Shown one piece after another: positions 8,580 to 17,143 of a stretch of 64,000 nucleotides of DNA. Below the pieces are notes generated by a model, which was given only the letters and a program-made list of their open reading frames with translations, was not told the DNA's origin and did not search any database. The position numbers and the translations under genes are program-made. Positions within the stretch are counted from its first letter, which is position 1. The number at the start of each line of letters is the position of its first letter. The stretch is from Corynebacterium halotolerans YIM 70093 = DSM 44683 (lineage in GTDB: Bacteria > Actinomycetota > Actinomycetes > Mycobacteriales > Mycobacteriaceae), in NCBI RefSeq assembly GCF_000341345.1, contig NC_020302.1:2646075-2710074 (forward strand), written 5' to 3'.

Positions 8580-9104
8580 TCAGTCTCCGTCGACCGGGAG
8601 ATCCCGGATCCTGAGCACCAGCCCGAGGCGGCGGTGCGCCGGCAGACCCGTGTCCTCGACCCCGCCGATGCGCACCAGGCCGTCCTGCCCCGGGAGAAGG
8701 TGGTGGACGGCCTGCAGTTCGTGGGTGGCCTCCCCCGTCGAGATGGTGCGCCGGTCCCAGTCGATGAGGTAGGACTCCGTGGCCGTCATCACCTCCTGCC
8801 GCCCCGAGCGTGCGCTCAGATCCTCCTCGGCCCGGTTCGTGATGCAACCCGAGAGGATCCTGGCCGCGGAGGTGGTGCCGGCGTCGTCGAGGGTGGCCAG
8901 CAGCTGGTTGGCCCGCTGGGCAACCGACCGCGCCAGGAGCGGGTCGAGGTGGCGGCGGTAGAGCGCCTGCGCCTCGTTGTCCCCGACGGGCAGGTGCTCC
9001 AGCGGGTGGTCGGGCAGCCGGACATGCACCCGGCGGTCGTCGAGGTAGAGCAGGTGGTCGTCACCGGCGTAGACCAGGGCGGGCGGGGGCGTCGGCTCGG
9101 TCAT
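8580..9104 (-). CDS. Conserved protein of unknown function
   Basis: A 174-aa soluble, acidic protein without signal peptide or membrane segment. Sequence features are short hydrophobic strands (ALVYAGDDHLLYLDD) at the N-terminus, a helical middle (about residues 45-110) and a C-terminal strand-rich part ending in a conserved-looking RRLGLVLRIRDLPVDGD. I recognise no catalytic motif. An AGGAGG site lies 11 nt before the ATG, a slightly long spacing, and a TAGGGT -10-like box lies near 9147. It sits downstream of ddh on the same strand (84-bp gap) and convergent with the UMF1 transporter, giving no functional hint. Confidence 0.6.
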   Translation of the reverse strand: MTEPTPPPALVYAGDDHLLYLDDRRVHVRLPDHPLEHLPVGDNEAQALYRRHLDPLLARSVAQRANQLLATLDDAGTTSAARILSGCITNRAEEDLSARSGRQEVMTATESYLIDWDRRTISTGEATHELQAVHHLLPGQDGLVRIGGVEDTGLPAHRRLGLVLRIRDLPVDGD

Positions 9105-9188
9105 GGCGGTGTGGCCTCCTGTCGGACGATCAGGGTGTGGGCCCCACCCTAGCGGCGGGTGAGGCCCGTGTCCGCACCTGTGCCCGCG

Positions 9189-10160
9189 CTACACGTCGCG
9201 GGTGATCAGCTCGTCCAGGGAGGTCGGCGACACCAGGTAGGGGGCGACCTCCAGGACGGTGTAGGCGCCGGACTCGCCGGCCTCGCGCAGTCGGTGGGCG
9301 GCACGGGCGTAGGCGATCTGGACGGCCGCGGTGAAGTCGGGGTTGCGCTCCAGCTCCAGGGTGTACTCGATGGACTGGGTGAAACCGCCGGTGTCGCCCG
9401 CGGTGACCACGTGCCCACCGTGGGGCATGCCGGTGTGCTCGGCGTCGAAGGTGGCCTCGTCGATGAAGTTGACCTCGACCTGGTAGCCCACGAAGTAGTC
9501 CGGCATGGTGCGGATCTCGTTCTCGATGCGCTCCTCGTCGGCGGCGTCGCAGACGACGAAGCAGCGGCGGACGTGGGCCTGCTTGCCGTCCAGGTCACCG
9601 GCCTCGCCGCGGCGGGCGGACCCGAGGGCGTCCTCGCTGGGGATGGTGTACTGCACGGCCTTGCGCACACCCTCGATGCGGCGCAGGGCGTCGGAGTGGC
9701 CCTGCGACAGACCCGGACCCCAGAAGGTGTGCTGCTGGGCGGTGGGCAGGATGGCCTTGGCCAGCGTGCGGTTCAGGGAGAACATGCCCGGATCCCAGCC
9801 GGTGGCCACGATGGCCACGGTGCCGGCGGCCTTGGCCACCTTGTCCATCTCCGCACGGTGGCGGGCGATGTCGCGGTGGTTGTCGTAGGTGTCCACGGTG
9901 GAGGCGTGCGCGATGAACTCGGGCGCCTGCGCGGGAATGTCGGTGGCGGAGCCCAGGCACAGCAGGGCCACATCGAACTTGTCGGTGTGCTCGGCGAACC
10001 CGGCGGACGGCAGCACCGGGGTGTCCGGATCCAGCGTGTCGAGCGAATCACGCCGGGAGAAGATCCCCGCCAGCTCCATGTCGGGCTGCTGCTGGATCAG
10101 CTTCTCCACTGAGCGGCCGAGGTTGCCGTAGCCGACGATTGCGACCCGGATGTCTGCCAT
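9189..10160 (-). CDS. ddh: meso-Diaminopimelate D-dehydrogenase
   Basis: NADPH-dependent enzyme that reductively aminates tetrahydrodipicolinate directly to meso-diaminopimelate, giving lysine and cell-wall DAP by the single-step route typical of Corynebacterium. The 323-aa product begins MADIRVAIVGYGNLG, a Rossmann dinucleotide-binding loop, and contains ATGWDPGMFSLNR and FWGPGLSQGHSDALRR, which line the substrate pocket in the family. The start at 10160 follows a GGAAGGA ribosome site; a longer reading adds ten codons without homology. It lies a short distance from the tRNA-Thr gene, transcribed the same way. Confidence 0.96.
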   Translation of the reverse strand: MADIRVAIVGYGNLGRSVEKLIQQQPDMELAGIFSRRDSLDTLDPDTPVLPSAGFAEHTDKFDVALLCLGSATDIPAQAPEFIAHASTVDTYDNHRDIARHRAEMDKVAKAAGTVAIVATGWDPGMFSLNRTLAKAILPTAQQHTFWGPGLSQGHSDALRRIEGVRKAVQYTIPSEDALGSARRGEAGDLDGKQAHVRRCFVVCDAADEERIENEIRTMPDYFVGYQVEVNFIDEATFDAEHTGMPHGGHVVTAGDTGGFTQSIEYTLELERNPDFTAAVQIAYARAAHRLREAGESGAYTVLEVAPYLVSPTSLDELITRDV

Positions 10161-10297
10161 GTCTTGAGTTCCTTCCGAACGGGGCTGCATGTGCGGACAT
10201 CATTCTACGGAAGGGGGGTGACCCGCAGGTGGGAAGCTGTACCGGCAATCCGCGCCCGGCACCACCGGCAGTTCCCGCACCCCGCCCCGGTCACCGG

Positions 10298-10333
10298 AAA
10301 ACCGCCGGCCGGTGAGATCACCGGTCGGCGGTT
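10298..10333 (-). terminator. Terminator of the tRNA-Thr gene
   Basis: Arms AACCGCCGGCCGGTGA (10300-10315) and TCACCGGTCGGCGGTT (10318-10333) form a 16-bp stem with one G-T type mismatch and a 2-nt loop; on the minus strand it is followed by TTTTCC. Confidence 0.8.
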
Positions 10334-10337
10334 GCGG

Positions 10338-10410
10338 AGCTGGAGACGAGACTTGAACTCGCAACCTACGGTTTACAAGACCGTTGCGCTACCGATTGCG
10401 CCACTCCAGC
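10338..10410 (-). tRNA. tRNA-Thr (anticodon UGU)
   Basis: Minus-strand sequence begins GCTGGAG and closes with CTCCAGC, giving a perfect 7-bp acceptor stem. The anticodon stem ACGGT/ACCGT holds the loop CTTGTAA, so the anticodon is TGT, reading ACA. The D arm (GCGC..GCGC) and T arm with TTCAAGT are standard. The discriminator is U, and the 3' CCA is not encoded. A rho-independent terminator follows directly. Confidence 0.95.
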
Positions 10411-10618
10411 ACGTGCCGCCGCGCACGGGCGGGCACGTTGTCAGATGCTACCCGAGGTCGCGCGCCTACCGGAAAACCCCTCCGCGTGCGGCGTTGCCGC
10501 AGCGTACGGCGGTGGGCCGGACGGGCGTCGGAAAGCCGTGTGCGCGCGGCAAAGGCACAGGCTAATGTGTGTTTTTGTCATTCACCACCCCCTTCTCCGA
10601 CCGAGGTAGATCGCCCAC

Positions 10619-12100
10619 GTGTCCACGCTGTTCGAGAGAATCGGCTCGTTTTTCACCGGTACCGGGCGCATCGCCACCATTGACGCCGCGCGGTCCGCAC
10701 CGCCGCCGTCCCCGCTCGCGCCGATCGACCTCACCGATTACGCGCAGGTCGCCGGCGTCATGGACCTGGCCGCGCGCATCGGTGACATCCTGCTGTCCTC
10801 CGGCACCTCGAACTCGGACACCAAGACCCAGATTCACGCCGTGACCTCCGCGTACGGCCTGCACTACTGCCACGTGGACATCACGATGAACACCATCACG
10901 ATCTTCACGAACATCGGCACCACGAAGAAGACCCCGGTCAACGTGTTCCGGGTGGTCCGTTCCCTGTCGACCGACTTCTCCAAGCTCTCCGAGGTCGACC
11001 GCCTGATCCGTTCCATCCAGGCCGGCGCCACCCCGCCCGACGTCGCCGAGAAGATCCTCGACGAGCTCGCCGCCACCCCGCCCGCCTACGGCACGCTCAC
11101 CTCCATCACGGGCTGGGGACTGTTCGGTGCGGCGATCGCCGTGATGCTCGGCGGTGGGGTGTTCGTCGCCGCCATCTCGTCCCTGACCTCCATGCTGATC
11201 ATGATGATCAACACCTGGCTGTCCCGGCACAGCCTGCCGTACTTCTTCCAGAATGTCTTCGGCGGCATCATCGCCACCATGCCCGCGGCCATCATCTACG
11301 GGGTCGCCGCCCGCTACGGCCTGCAGATCCTGCCCAGCCAGATCATCGCCTCGGGCATCGTCGTCCTGCTCGCGGGACTGACGTTGGTGCAGTCCCTGCA
11401 GGACGGCATCACGGGCGCGCCGGTAACGGCCTCGGCGCGGTTCTTCGAGACGCTGCTGTTCACCGGCGGCATCGTCGCGGGGGTGGGCATCGGAATCCAG
11501 CTCTCGGCGGTGTTCGGTGTCACGCTGCCTCCCCTGGAGGCGATCGCGGCCCCGAACTTCACCTCGACGACGGTGCGCGTGATCAGCGGTGGCTTCGCCG
11601 CGGCGGGCTTCGCGATCGCCAGTTACGCCGAGTGGTCGTCGGTGTTGCTCTCGGGCATCACCGGCACGGCCGGCTCCGCCTTCTACTACTTCCTGCTCCT
11701 GCCGATGGGGGTGGGCTCCGTCATTGGTTCGGCGGTCTTCGCCATCATCATCGGCCTGGCCGGCGGTCTGCTCGCCCGCCGCTTCCTCATCCCGCCGCTG
11801 ATCACCGCCATCGCGGGCATCACCCCGTTCCTGCCGGGACTGTCGGTCTACCGCGGCATGTACGCCGCCCTCAACGAGCAGATGCTCATCGGCTTCACCA
11901 ATATCGCGACGGCGCTGGCGATCGCCTCCGGCCTGGCCGCGGGCGTGGTGCTCGGCGAGTGGATCGCCCGTCGCCTACGCCGCCCGCCGACGCTGAATCC
12001 CTACCGCTACTTCCGGGCCGCCCGCCGCTTCTCCTTCCAGCAGGTGGCCCAGCGCAACCCCGTCGCACGGCGCCGGGTGCGCAAATCCCCCGGCCCGTAG
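10619..12100 (+). CDS. thrE: Threonine/serine exporter ThrE
   Basis: Inner-membrane exporter of L-threonine and L-serine driven by the proton gradient; 493 aa. The N-terminal soluble domain (about residues 25-165) has SSGTSNSDTKTQIHAVTSAY and the FSKLSEVDRLIRSIQAGATP signature; the rest holds about ten membrane helices with DGITGAPVTASARFFETLLF and the C-terminal RRFLIPPLITAIAGITPFLPGL. These match C. glutamicum ThrE almost position by position. GTG start with a weak GAGG site. A -10-like TAATGT lies at 10563. The gene stands alone, with a small CCCCGTACGGGG palindrome (12124-12135) after it. Confidence 0.96.
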   Translation: MSTLFERIGSFFTGTGRIATIDAARSAPPPSPLAPIDLTDYAQVAGVMDLAARIGDILLSSGTSNSDTKTQIHAVTSAYGLHYCHVDITMNTITIFTNIGTTKKTPVNVFRVVRSLSTDFSKLSEVDRLIRSIQAGATPPDVAEKILDELAATPPAYGTLTSITGWGLFGAAIAVMLGGGVFVAAISSLTSMLIMMINTWLSRHSLPYFFQNVFGGIIATMPAAIIYGVAARYGLQILPSQIIASGIVVLLAGLTLVQSLQDGITGAPVTASARFFETLLFTGGIVAGVGIGIQLSAVFGVTLPPLEAIAAPNFTSTTVRVISGGFAAAGFAIASYAEWSSVLLSGITGTAGSAFYYFLLLPMGVGSVIGSAVFAIIIGLAGGLLARRFLIPPLITAIAGITPFLPGLSVYRGMYAALNEQMLIGFTNIATALAIASGLAAGVVLGEWIARRLRRPPTLNPYRYFRAARRFSFQQVAQRNPVARRRVRKSPGP

Positions 12101-12241
12101 CGTAGAATGGGGTTTCTACTGTGCCCCGTACGGGGACGAATTCCCCTGTGGACGCCCACCCGTTGACCGGGCCGCGGCCCAGTGCTCGTCCCCGCCACCG
12201 CACCTGTCCCCGAAGTTCCCGACCGTCCCCAGGAGGATCAC

Positions 12242-12589
12242 GTGCCGCCCAAGGTCACCGATACCCGTCCCACCGCCGAGGCGCTGCATGCCGTGGAGGA
12301 GGAGACCGCCCTTGGCGCGCGCCGCATCGTCGCCACCTACTCCCAGGATTTCCTGGACGGCGTGACGCTGATGTGCATGCTCGGCGTTGAGCCGGAGGGC
12401 CTGGTCTACTCGAAGGTCGCCGCCGAGCACGAGGATGCGCAGCCGACGACGGCCAAGCGCACCCGCAAGGCCACGAAGAAGACCACCAAGAAGGCCGCCA
12501 AGAAGACCACCGCCAAGAAGACCACGAAGAAAACCACCAAGAAGACCACCGCCAAGAAGGCGACGAAGAAGACCACCAAGAAGGCCTGA
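12242..12589 (+). CDS. Small protein with lysine-rich histone-like tail
   Basis: A 115-aa protein starting at GTG 12242, chosen because AGGAGG precedes it with good spacing. Residues 1-60 form a compact domain ([43 protein letters not shown]) of unknown fold. Residues about 68-115 are almost only Lys, Thr and Ala in KKTTKK / KKTTAKK repeats, like the C-terminal tails of histone H1 and mycobacterial HupB, which bind DNA non-specifically. It precedes otsA by 8 bp, so the two are probably cotranscribed. A TAGAAT box at 12105-12110 could be the promoter, giving a leader of about 125 nt. A nucleoid or nucleic-acid role is inference. Confidence 0.72.
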   Translation: MPPKVTDTRPTAEALHAVEEETALGARRIVATYSQDFLDGVTLMCMLGVEPEGLVYSKVAAEHEDAQPTTAKRTRKATKKTTKKAAKKTTAKKTTKKTTKKTTAKKATKKTTKKA

Positions 12590-12597
12590 TCACCTGT

Positions 12598-14082
12598 ATG
12601 AGCGGCGACAACAGTTTCGTGGTGGTGGCCAACCGGCTGCCGGTTGACCTGACCACCGAACCCGACGGCACCAGCACCTGGGCCCCCAGCCCCGGCGGCC
12701 TCGTCGCCGCCCTCTCCCCCGTCCTGGAACGACACCAGGGCTGCTGGGTGGGCTGGCCCGGTGTGGCCGACGAGACCTTCGAGCCCTTCCGTACCGACGC
12801 CGGCGTGCTCCTGCACCCGGTCAGGCTCACCGCCGCCGACTTCGAGGGCTTCTACGAGGGCTTCTCCAACGCCACCCTGTGGCCGCTGTACCACGACCTG
12901 ATCGTGCCCCCGATCTACGACCGCGAGTGGTGGTCGGCCTACCGGGAGGTCAACCTCCGCTTCGCCGACGAGGTCGCCGCGGTGGCCGCCGAGGGCGCGA
13001 CCGTGTGGGTGCAGGACTACCAGCTGCAGCTGCTGCCGGGCATCCTGCGCCAGCTGCGCCCGGACCTGAAGATCGGCTTCTTCCTGCACATCCCCTTCCC
13101 CGGCCCGGAGCTGTTCCGCCAGCTGCCGTGGCGGGAGGAGGTCGTCCGCGGCCTGCTGGGCGCGGATCTGATCGGCTTCCACAACGAGTCCAACGCCGCC
13201 AATTTCCTGGACCTGGCCCGCCAGGTCAGCGGTCCGTCCGGCTCCCACATCGGGCAGCCCGACGAGCTGCGGGTCGAGGGCGCCGCCGCCACCCGGGAGA
13301 TCGGCGCCCACATCACCACCTCGGACGGCCGTCGCGTGGGTGTCGGCGCGTTCCCGATCTCCATCGACGTCGACTCCATCGGCCCCGCCGATCCCGCGGC
13401 CGTCGCGGAACTGCGCGCGGAGCTCGGGGAACCGAAGACGGTGATGCTCGGCGTCGACCGCCTCGACTACACCAAGGGCATCCTCCAGCGCCTGCTCGCC
13501 TTCGAGGAGCTGCTGGAGTCCGGCGCACTCGACCCGGAGGAGGTCGTGCTGGTGCAGGTCGCCACCCCCTCGCGGGAGCGCATCGAGCAGTACCGCGTGG
13601 CCCGTTCCCAGGTGGAGGAGGCCGTCGGCCGCATTAACGGCCACTTCGGCACCATCGGCAACCCGGTGGTGCACTACCAGCACCGTTCCATGCCGAAGTC
13701 GCAGCTGGGCGCCTACTACGCGATGGCCGACATCATGCTCGTCACCTCCTTCAAGGACGGCATGAACCTGGTGGCCAAGGAGTACGTGGCCACCCACCCG
13801 GACGGCTCCGGCGCGCTGGTGCTCTCCGAGTTCGCCGGCGCGTCCGTCGAGCTGGAGCAGGCCCACCTGTGCAACCCCTTCGACCTGGAGTCCGTCAAGC
13901 GCGCCATCCTCAACGCCGTCTGGGATCTCGACGACGCCCCGGAGGCCACCCGGGAGCGCATGCTGGCCATGCATGAGCAGGTGACCACCCACGACGTGGA
14001 CCTGTGGGCGAGCTCCTTCCTCGACTGCCTCGCGCAGGCCGACTCCACCGGCGACTCGGACGGGGAGCCGGAGCCGCGATGA
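12598..14082 (+). CDS. otsA: Trehalose-6-phosphate synthase
   Basis: GT20 glycosyltransferase of 494 aa that joins UDP-glucose and glucose 6-phosphate to trehalose 6-phosphate. Visible motifs are the N-terminal ANRLPVD and SPGGLVAAL loop, [32 protein letters not shown], the nucleotide-binding [11 protein letters not shown] and the C-terminal [12 protein letters not shown]. Trehalose is needed in corynebacteria both as a compatible solute and for mycolate transfer to the envelope. The stop overlaps the start of the following lipoprotein gene (ATGA), and otsB follows, so this is an otsA-lipoprotein-otsB cluster as in C. glutamicum. Confidence 0.97.
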   Translation: MSGDNSFVVVANRLPVDLTTEPDGTSTWAPSPGGLVAALSPVLERHQGCWVGWPGVADETFEPFRTDAGVLLHPVRLTAADFEGFYEGFSNATLWPLYHDLIVPPIYDREWWSAYREVNLRFADEVAAVAAEGATVWVQDYQLQLLPGILRQLRPDLKIGFFLHIPFPGPELFRQLPWREEVVRGLLGADLIGFHNESNAANFLDLARQVSGPSGSHIGQPDELRVEGAAATREIGAHITTSDGRRVGVGAFPISIDVDSIGPADPAAVAELRAELGEPKTVMLGVDRLDYTKGILQRLLAFEELLESGALDPEEVVLVQVATPSRERIEQYRVARSQVEEAVGRINGHFGTIGNPVVHYQHRSMPKSQLGAYYAMADIMLVTSFKDGMNLVAKEYVATHPDGSGALVLSEFAGASVELEQAHLCNPFDLESVKRAILNAVWDLDDAPEATRERMLAMHEQVTTHDVDLWASSFLDCLAQADSTGDSDGEPEPR

Positions 14083-14573
14083 CGACCCCGCGCCGGAGGG
14101 CGCTCGCGGCACTGTCGGCCGCGCTGCTGGCCACCGCCCCGGTCCTGTCCGCCTGCGGGGACCGGGAGACCGCCGTGGCCGGCTCCACCTGGCAGATCAC
14201 CGGCCTGTGGACCACCCCGGAGGATCCCGGCATGCTTCCCGACGCCGCCGCCGGCCGCGCCCAGCTCATCTTCGGCGAGGCGACCGTCACCGGCTCCACC
14301 GGCTGCGCCCCCATCCAGGGGACGGTCAGCTTCACCCGCGGGGGCGATCCCTCGCGCGCCCGGGAGGCCGACGCCGTCACCTTCGAGGCCGTCGAGATCG
14401 AGGTGCCCGACGACAGCTGCCAGGGGACCGTGCGCTCCGTCCACGAGGATCTGACCGACCTGCTGGCCCCGGAGACCGCGTACGACCTGCGCCATGAATC
14501 CGAGGTCGAGCTGGTGCTCACCCGGCAGGGGGAGCTGGTGGACCGCCCGGTCATCCGCCTGTCCGCCGTCTGA
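14079..14573 (+). CDS. Lipoprotein between otsA and otsB
   Basis: A 164-aa exported lipoprotein. The signal peptide ([22 protein letters not shown]) ends in a lipobox with C26 as the lipidated residue. The mature part contains [11 protein letters not shown] and [16 protein letters not shown], which recall the META/HslJ-type lipoprotein fold (a Trp-rich strand followed by a GC-containing turn), but this is weak. Two further Cys in the mature domain could form a disulfide. Translation is coupled to otsA through an ATGA overlap. Function unknown; the conserved position between otsA and otsB suggests an envelope role linked to trehalose. Confidence 0.8.
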   Translation: MTTPRRRALAALSAALLATAPVLSACGDRETAVAGSTWQITGLWTTPEDPGMLPDAAAGRAQLIFGEATVTGSTGCAPIQGTVSFTRGGDPSRAREADAVTFEAVEIEVPDDSCQGTVRSVHEDLTDLLAPETAYDLRHESEVELVLTRQGELVDRPVIRLSAV

Positions 14574-14586
14574 GGCTGACCCCCGG

Positions 14587-14592
14587 TAGATT
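14587..14592 (+). promoter_or_regulatory. -10 box of a leaderless promoter (otsB)
   Basis: TAGATT, then 7 nt, then the ATG at 14600. otsB can therefore be transcribed apart from otsA. Confidence 0.6.
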
Positions 14593-14599
14593 CGGGGGC

Positions 14600-15922
14600 A
14601 TGACCACCTCGATCACCACGTTCGCCGACCTCGCCGCCACCGATCAACTGCTGGTCGTCGCCGATTTCGACGGCACCCTCGCCGACCTCGTCCCCGATCC
14701 CTACGCCGTGCCCGTCAACACCGATTCCCTGGCCGCCCTCGCACGCCTGGCCGGGTTGCCGGGCACGACGGTGACCATCCTGTCCGGCCGCCACGTCGAC
14801 GGTCTCACGCAGGTCTGTGCGCTGCGGACCCCGGTGAACCTGGTCGGTTCCCACGGCGCCGAATCCGCCTCCGGCAGCCTGCCGCTGACCCAGGACATGC
14901 GCGCGCACCTGGCCCACATCGAGAACTCACTCACCCGGATCCTGGCCGCCCACCCCAAGGCCGAACTCGAGGTCAAGCCGTACCAGCGGGTCGCCCACGT
15001 GGCCAAGGTGGCCGAGGAGGATCCGGAGGCCGCGCGGAACATCCTCGAGCGGGTGGCCGAGATCGACCACGGCGGCGCCCACATCACCTACGGCAAGAAC
15101 ATCGTGGAGTTCTCCGCCGCTGAGTTCACCAAGGGCACCTGGCTCGCCGCGGAGCGCGAACGCGTCGGCGCCACCCGCACCCTGTTCATCGGCGATGACG
15201 CCACCGACGAGAACGGCTTCCGGGTGCTCGCCGACCATGACCTCGGTGTGAAGGTCGGCGAGGGCGCCACTGCCGCCAGCGTGCGCGTGGCCGACACCAC
15301 CGAGGTGGCCCGCGTCCTGACCGACCTCGCGGACGCCCGCACGGCCCACACCGGTATCCCGGCGGAGACCCCGGCCCGCTTCCGGGCCGTGGCCGCCAGC
15401 TTCACCGCCGAGGTGCTGCGGGTGCACGACTGGGACGCGCAGACCCCCTGCTCCGAGTGGACCGCCCGCGACCTCGTCGCCCACCTCGCGACCTGGTACC
15501 CGGCCAATCTACGCAATGCGGGTGTGGACCTCGGACTGAGGACCGACGCCCGCGAGAATCCGGCGGAGGCGTGGACCGAGCTGGTCTCGGCCACCCAGGC
15601 CCTGCTCGACGATCCGGAGCGTTCCGGCGCGCAGTTCACCGCCGGTCCCGACGAGGGGCAGACGGTGGAGCAGGCGACCCGGGGCTTCTTCATCCCGGAC
15701 GTGTTCATGCACACCTGGGATCTGGGACGCTCGCAGGGCCACGACGTCCGCCTCGACGAGGAGTTCGCGGCCCGCAATCTCGCCGGCCTGGAGTCCCTGG
15801 GCGAGCGTCTGCGCGAGTCGGGCCAGTTCGGCCCCGCCCACCCGGTCCCAGAGGACGCGCGGGCGGACGTGCGCCTGATGGCCCACATCGGCCGCGACCC
15901 GGAGTTCGGGCTGCGCGGCTAA
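14600..15922 (+). CDS. otsB: Trehalose-6-phosphate phosphatase fused to a DinB/mycothiol-isomerase-like domain
   Basis: Residues 1 to about 245 are a HAD phosphatase of the OtsB family: nucleophile and acid D22/D24 in VVADFDGTLADL, LSGRHVDGL, VGSHGAE, and the Mg-binding FIGDDATDENGF near residue 197. It removes phosphate from trehalose 6-phosphate. The frame continues without a break into a second domain (about 258-440) with HDWDAQTPCSEWTARDLVAHLATW and FMHTWDLGRSQG, which resemble the TIGR03086 / mycothiol-dependent maleylpyruvate isomerase (DinB-like) family with conserved His residues. As I recall, C. glutamicum OtsB is about 256 aa, so the extra 185 residues are unusual. The reading frame gives no sign of a frameshift. 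Confidence 0.88.
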   Translation: MTTSITTFADLAATDQLLVVADFDGTLADLVPDPYAVPVNTDSLAALARLAGLPGTTVTILSGRHVDGLTQVCALRTPVNLVGSHGAESASGSLPLTQDMRAHLAHIENSLTRILAAHPKAELEVKPYQRVAHVAKVAEEDPEAARNILERVAEIDHGGAHITYGKNIVEFSAAEFTKGTWLAAERERVGATRTLFIGDDATDENGFRVLADHDLGVKVGEGATAASVRVADTTEVARVLTDLADARTAHTGIPAETPARFRAVAASFTAEVLRVHDWDAQTPCSEWTARDLVAHLATWYPANLRNAGVDLGLRTDARENPAEAWTELVSATQALLDDPERSGAQFTAGPDEGQTVEQATRGFFIPDVFMHTWDLGRSQGHDVRLDEEFAARNLAGLESLGERLRESGQFGPAHPVPEDARADVRLMAHIGRDPEFGLRG

Positions 15923-15928
15923 CCCCCG

Positions 15929-17053
15929 CTACCCCTCCCGCGGCGCGGCGACGGTGGTGCCGGGGTGGAAGGACGTCGCCAGCAGTCTGCGCGGCGCGGG
16001 ATCCTCGCTCGCCCGGTCCCCCACACGGTCGTCGATGAGCTGCTGCAGCAGGTGCCCGGCGGCCGCGCCCTTCGCCTTGTTCGGCTGGATGACCGTGGTC
16101 AGCCCACGCACGAGCGCCAGTTCAATGCCGTCGAAACCCGTGACGGAGAGCTCCTCCGGCACCCTGATGCCACGGTCGCGGGCATACTCGAGCACGCCGA
16201 AGGCCATCGAGTCGGTGGTGCACAGCACGGCCGTGAGCCCCGGATGGGTCTCGAGCAACTCGCGGGCCGCGTCGACTGAGTTGGCACGGTCGTTGATGTG
16301 CCGGGTGACCACGGGCACCCTCGCCGGGTCGAGGCCGGCGTCCGCGAGCACGTCGAGCGCGCCCAGGACGCGCGAGCGCTGCACGTGCATGCCCGCGGCC
16401 GGCAGCGTGGCGTGGTCGACGTGCCCGTCGTGGCGCACGCGGTCGAGACGGATGGTGAGGATGCCGATGTTGCGGTGCCCCGCCTCGACGAGCGCGCGGA
16501 CCGCCGGGGCGATGGCGGCGCGGTCGTCGATGCCCACGAACGGCAGATCCGGGATGTGGGTGGGCTGGTCGCAGATCACCAGCGGCAGACGGCGGGCGCG
16601 GGCGGCGGCCAGGTACGGATCGTCCTCGGCGACGGAATAGACGACGAACCCGTCGACGACGGCGCGCCCCACCAGCGCGGCGGCGGTGGCCTCGTCCTCG
16701 GCGGTCTCGGGGCCGACGGGGATGAGGGTGAGCGTGGACTCGGCGCCGTAGGACTCCTCGGAGAAGCTGGCCATGCCGGCGAGGAAGTCGACGGAGGCGA
16801 AGTCCTCGAAGGCGTAGGACAGGTGCTCGGTGAGCAGGACGCCGACGGATCCGGTGCGCCGGGTGCGCAGCGAGCGGGCGGTCGGATCGGGGCCGGGGTA
16901 GCCGCGCGCCTCGGCGGCGGCGAGAATCCTCGTGCGCAGGGCCGCGGAGAGCTGGTCCGGGTGGTTGTAGGCGTTGGAGACGGTGGTGCGCGAGACCCCG
17001 AGTTCAGCGGCCAGCGAAGCGAGGGTGCCGCCGGGACGGGCGCGTTTGACCAT
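15929..17053 (-). CDS. ipsA: LacI-family regulator IpsA (inositol-responsive)
   Basis: A 374-aa LacI/GalR repressor-activator. The helix-turn-helix is at the N-terminus (TLASLAAELGVSRTTVSNAYN), followed by the hinge and a periplasmic-binding-protein-like domain ending in ELSVTGFDGIELALVRGLTTV. In C. glutamicum the orthologue in this position, IpsA, senses myo-inositol and activates ino1 for mycothiol and inositol lipid synthesis. Start at ATG 17053 is favoured because TACATT lies exactly 7 nt upstream; ATG 17059 is the alternative. The frame remains open far upstream, but this overlaps the divergent znuA gene and is not coding. Gene name by family and synteny. Confidence 0.85.
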   Translation of the reverse strand: MVKRARPGGTLASLAAELGVSRTTVSNAYNHPDQLSAALRTRILAAAEARGYPGPDPTARSLRTRRTGSVGVLLTEHLSYAFEDFASVDFLAGMASFSEESYGAESTLTLIPVGPETAEDEATAAALVGRAVVDGFVVYSVAEDDPYLAAARARRLPLVICDQPTHIPDLPFVGIDDRAAIAPAVRALVEAGHRNIGILTIRLDRVRHDGHVDHATLPAAGMHVQRSRVLGALDVLADAGLDPARVPVVTRHINDRANSVDAARELLETHPGLTAVLCTTDSMAFGVLEYARDRGIRVPEELSVTGFDGIELALVRGLTTVIQPNKAKGAAAGHLLQQLIDDRVGDRASEDPAPRRLLATSFHPGTTVAAPREG

Positions 17054-17060
17054 GTCCATG

Positions 17061-17066
17061 AATGTA
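17061..17066 (-). promoter_or_regulatory. -10 box of a leaderless promoter (ipsA)
   Basis: Minus-strand TACATT, then 7 nt, then the ATG at 17053. It decides between two possible ipsA starts. Confidence 0.55.
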
Positions 17067-17087
17067 TCAGCCCCGCCCCGCGGTCCC

Positions 17088-17136
17088 GTTTTCAATAGAT
17101 TTTCATGTTGACAATTATTTCCAATAGGCGTTTGAT
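17088..17136 (+). promoter_or_regulatory. znuA promoter with Zur-like AT-rich operator region
   Basis: TTGACA (17108-17113), 17-nt spacer, TTTGAT (17131-17136), then 7 nt to the znuA ATG: a textbook leaderless promoter. The spacer and -35 overlap an imperfect dyad TTGACAATTATTTCCAA, and a direct repeat TTTTCA-N5-TTTTCA precedes it. AT-rich dyads like this are typical Fur/Zur sites, and zinc-transporter genes at this locus are under Zur in C. glutamicum; Zur binding here is inference. Confidence 0.65.
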
Positions 17137-17143
17137 TTGGGAC

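Noticed and set aside
12400..12590. CRISPR-like or tandem DNA repeat
   Set aside because: The repetitive AAGACCACC pattern is the codon-level result of the KKTTKK protein tail, not a spacer array. No CRISPR array was seen anywhere.
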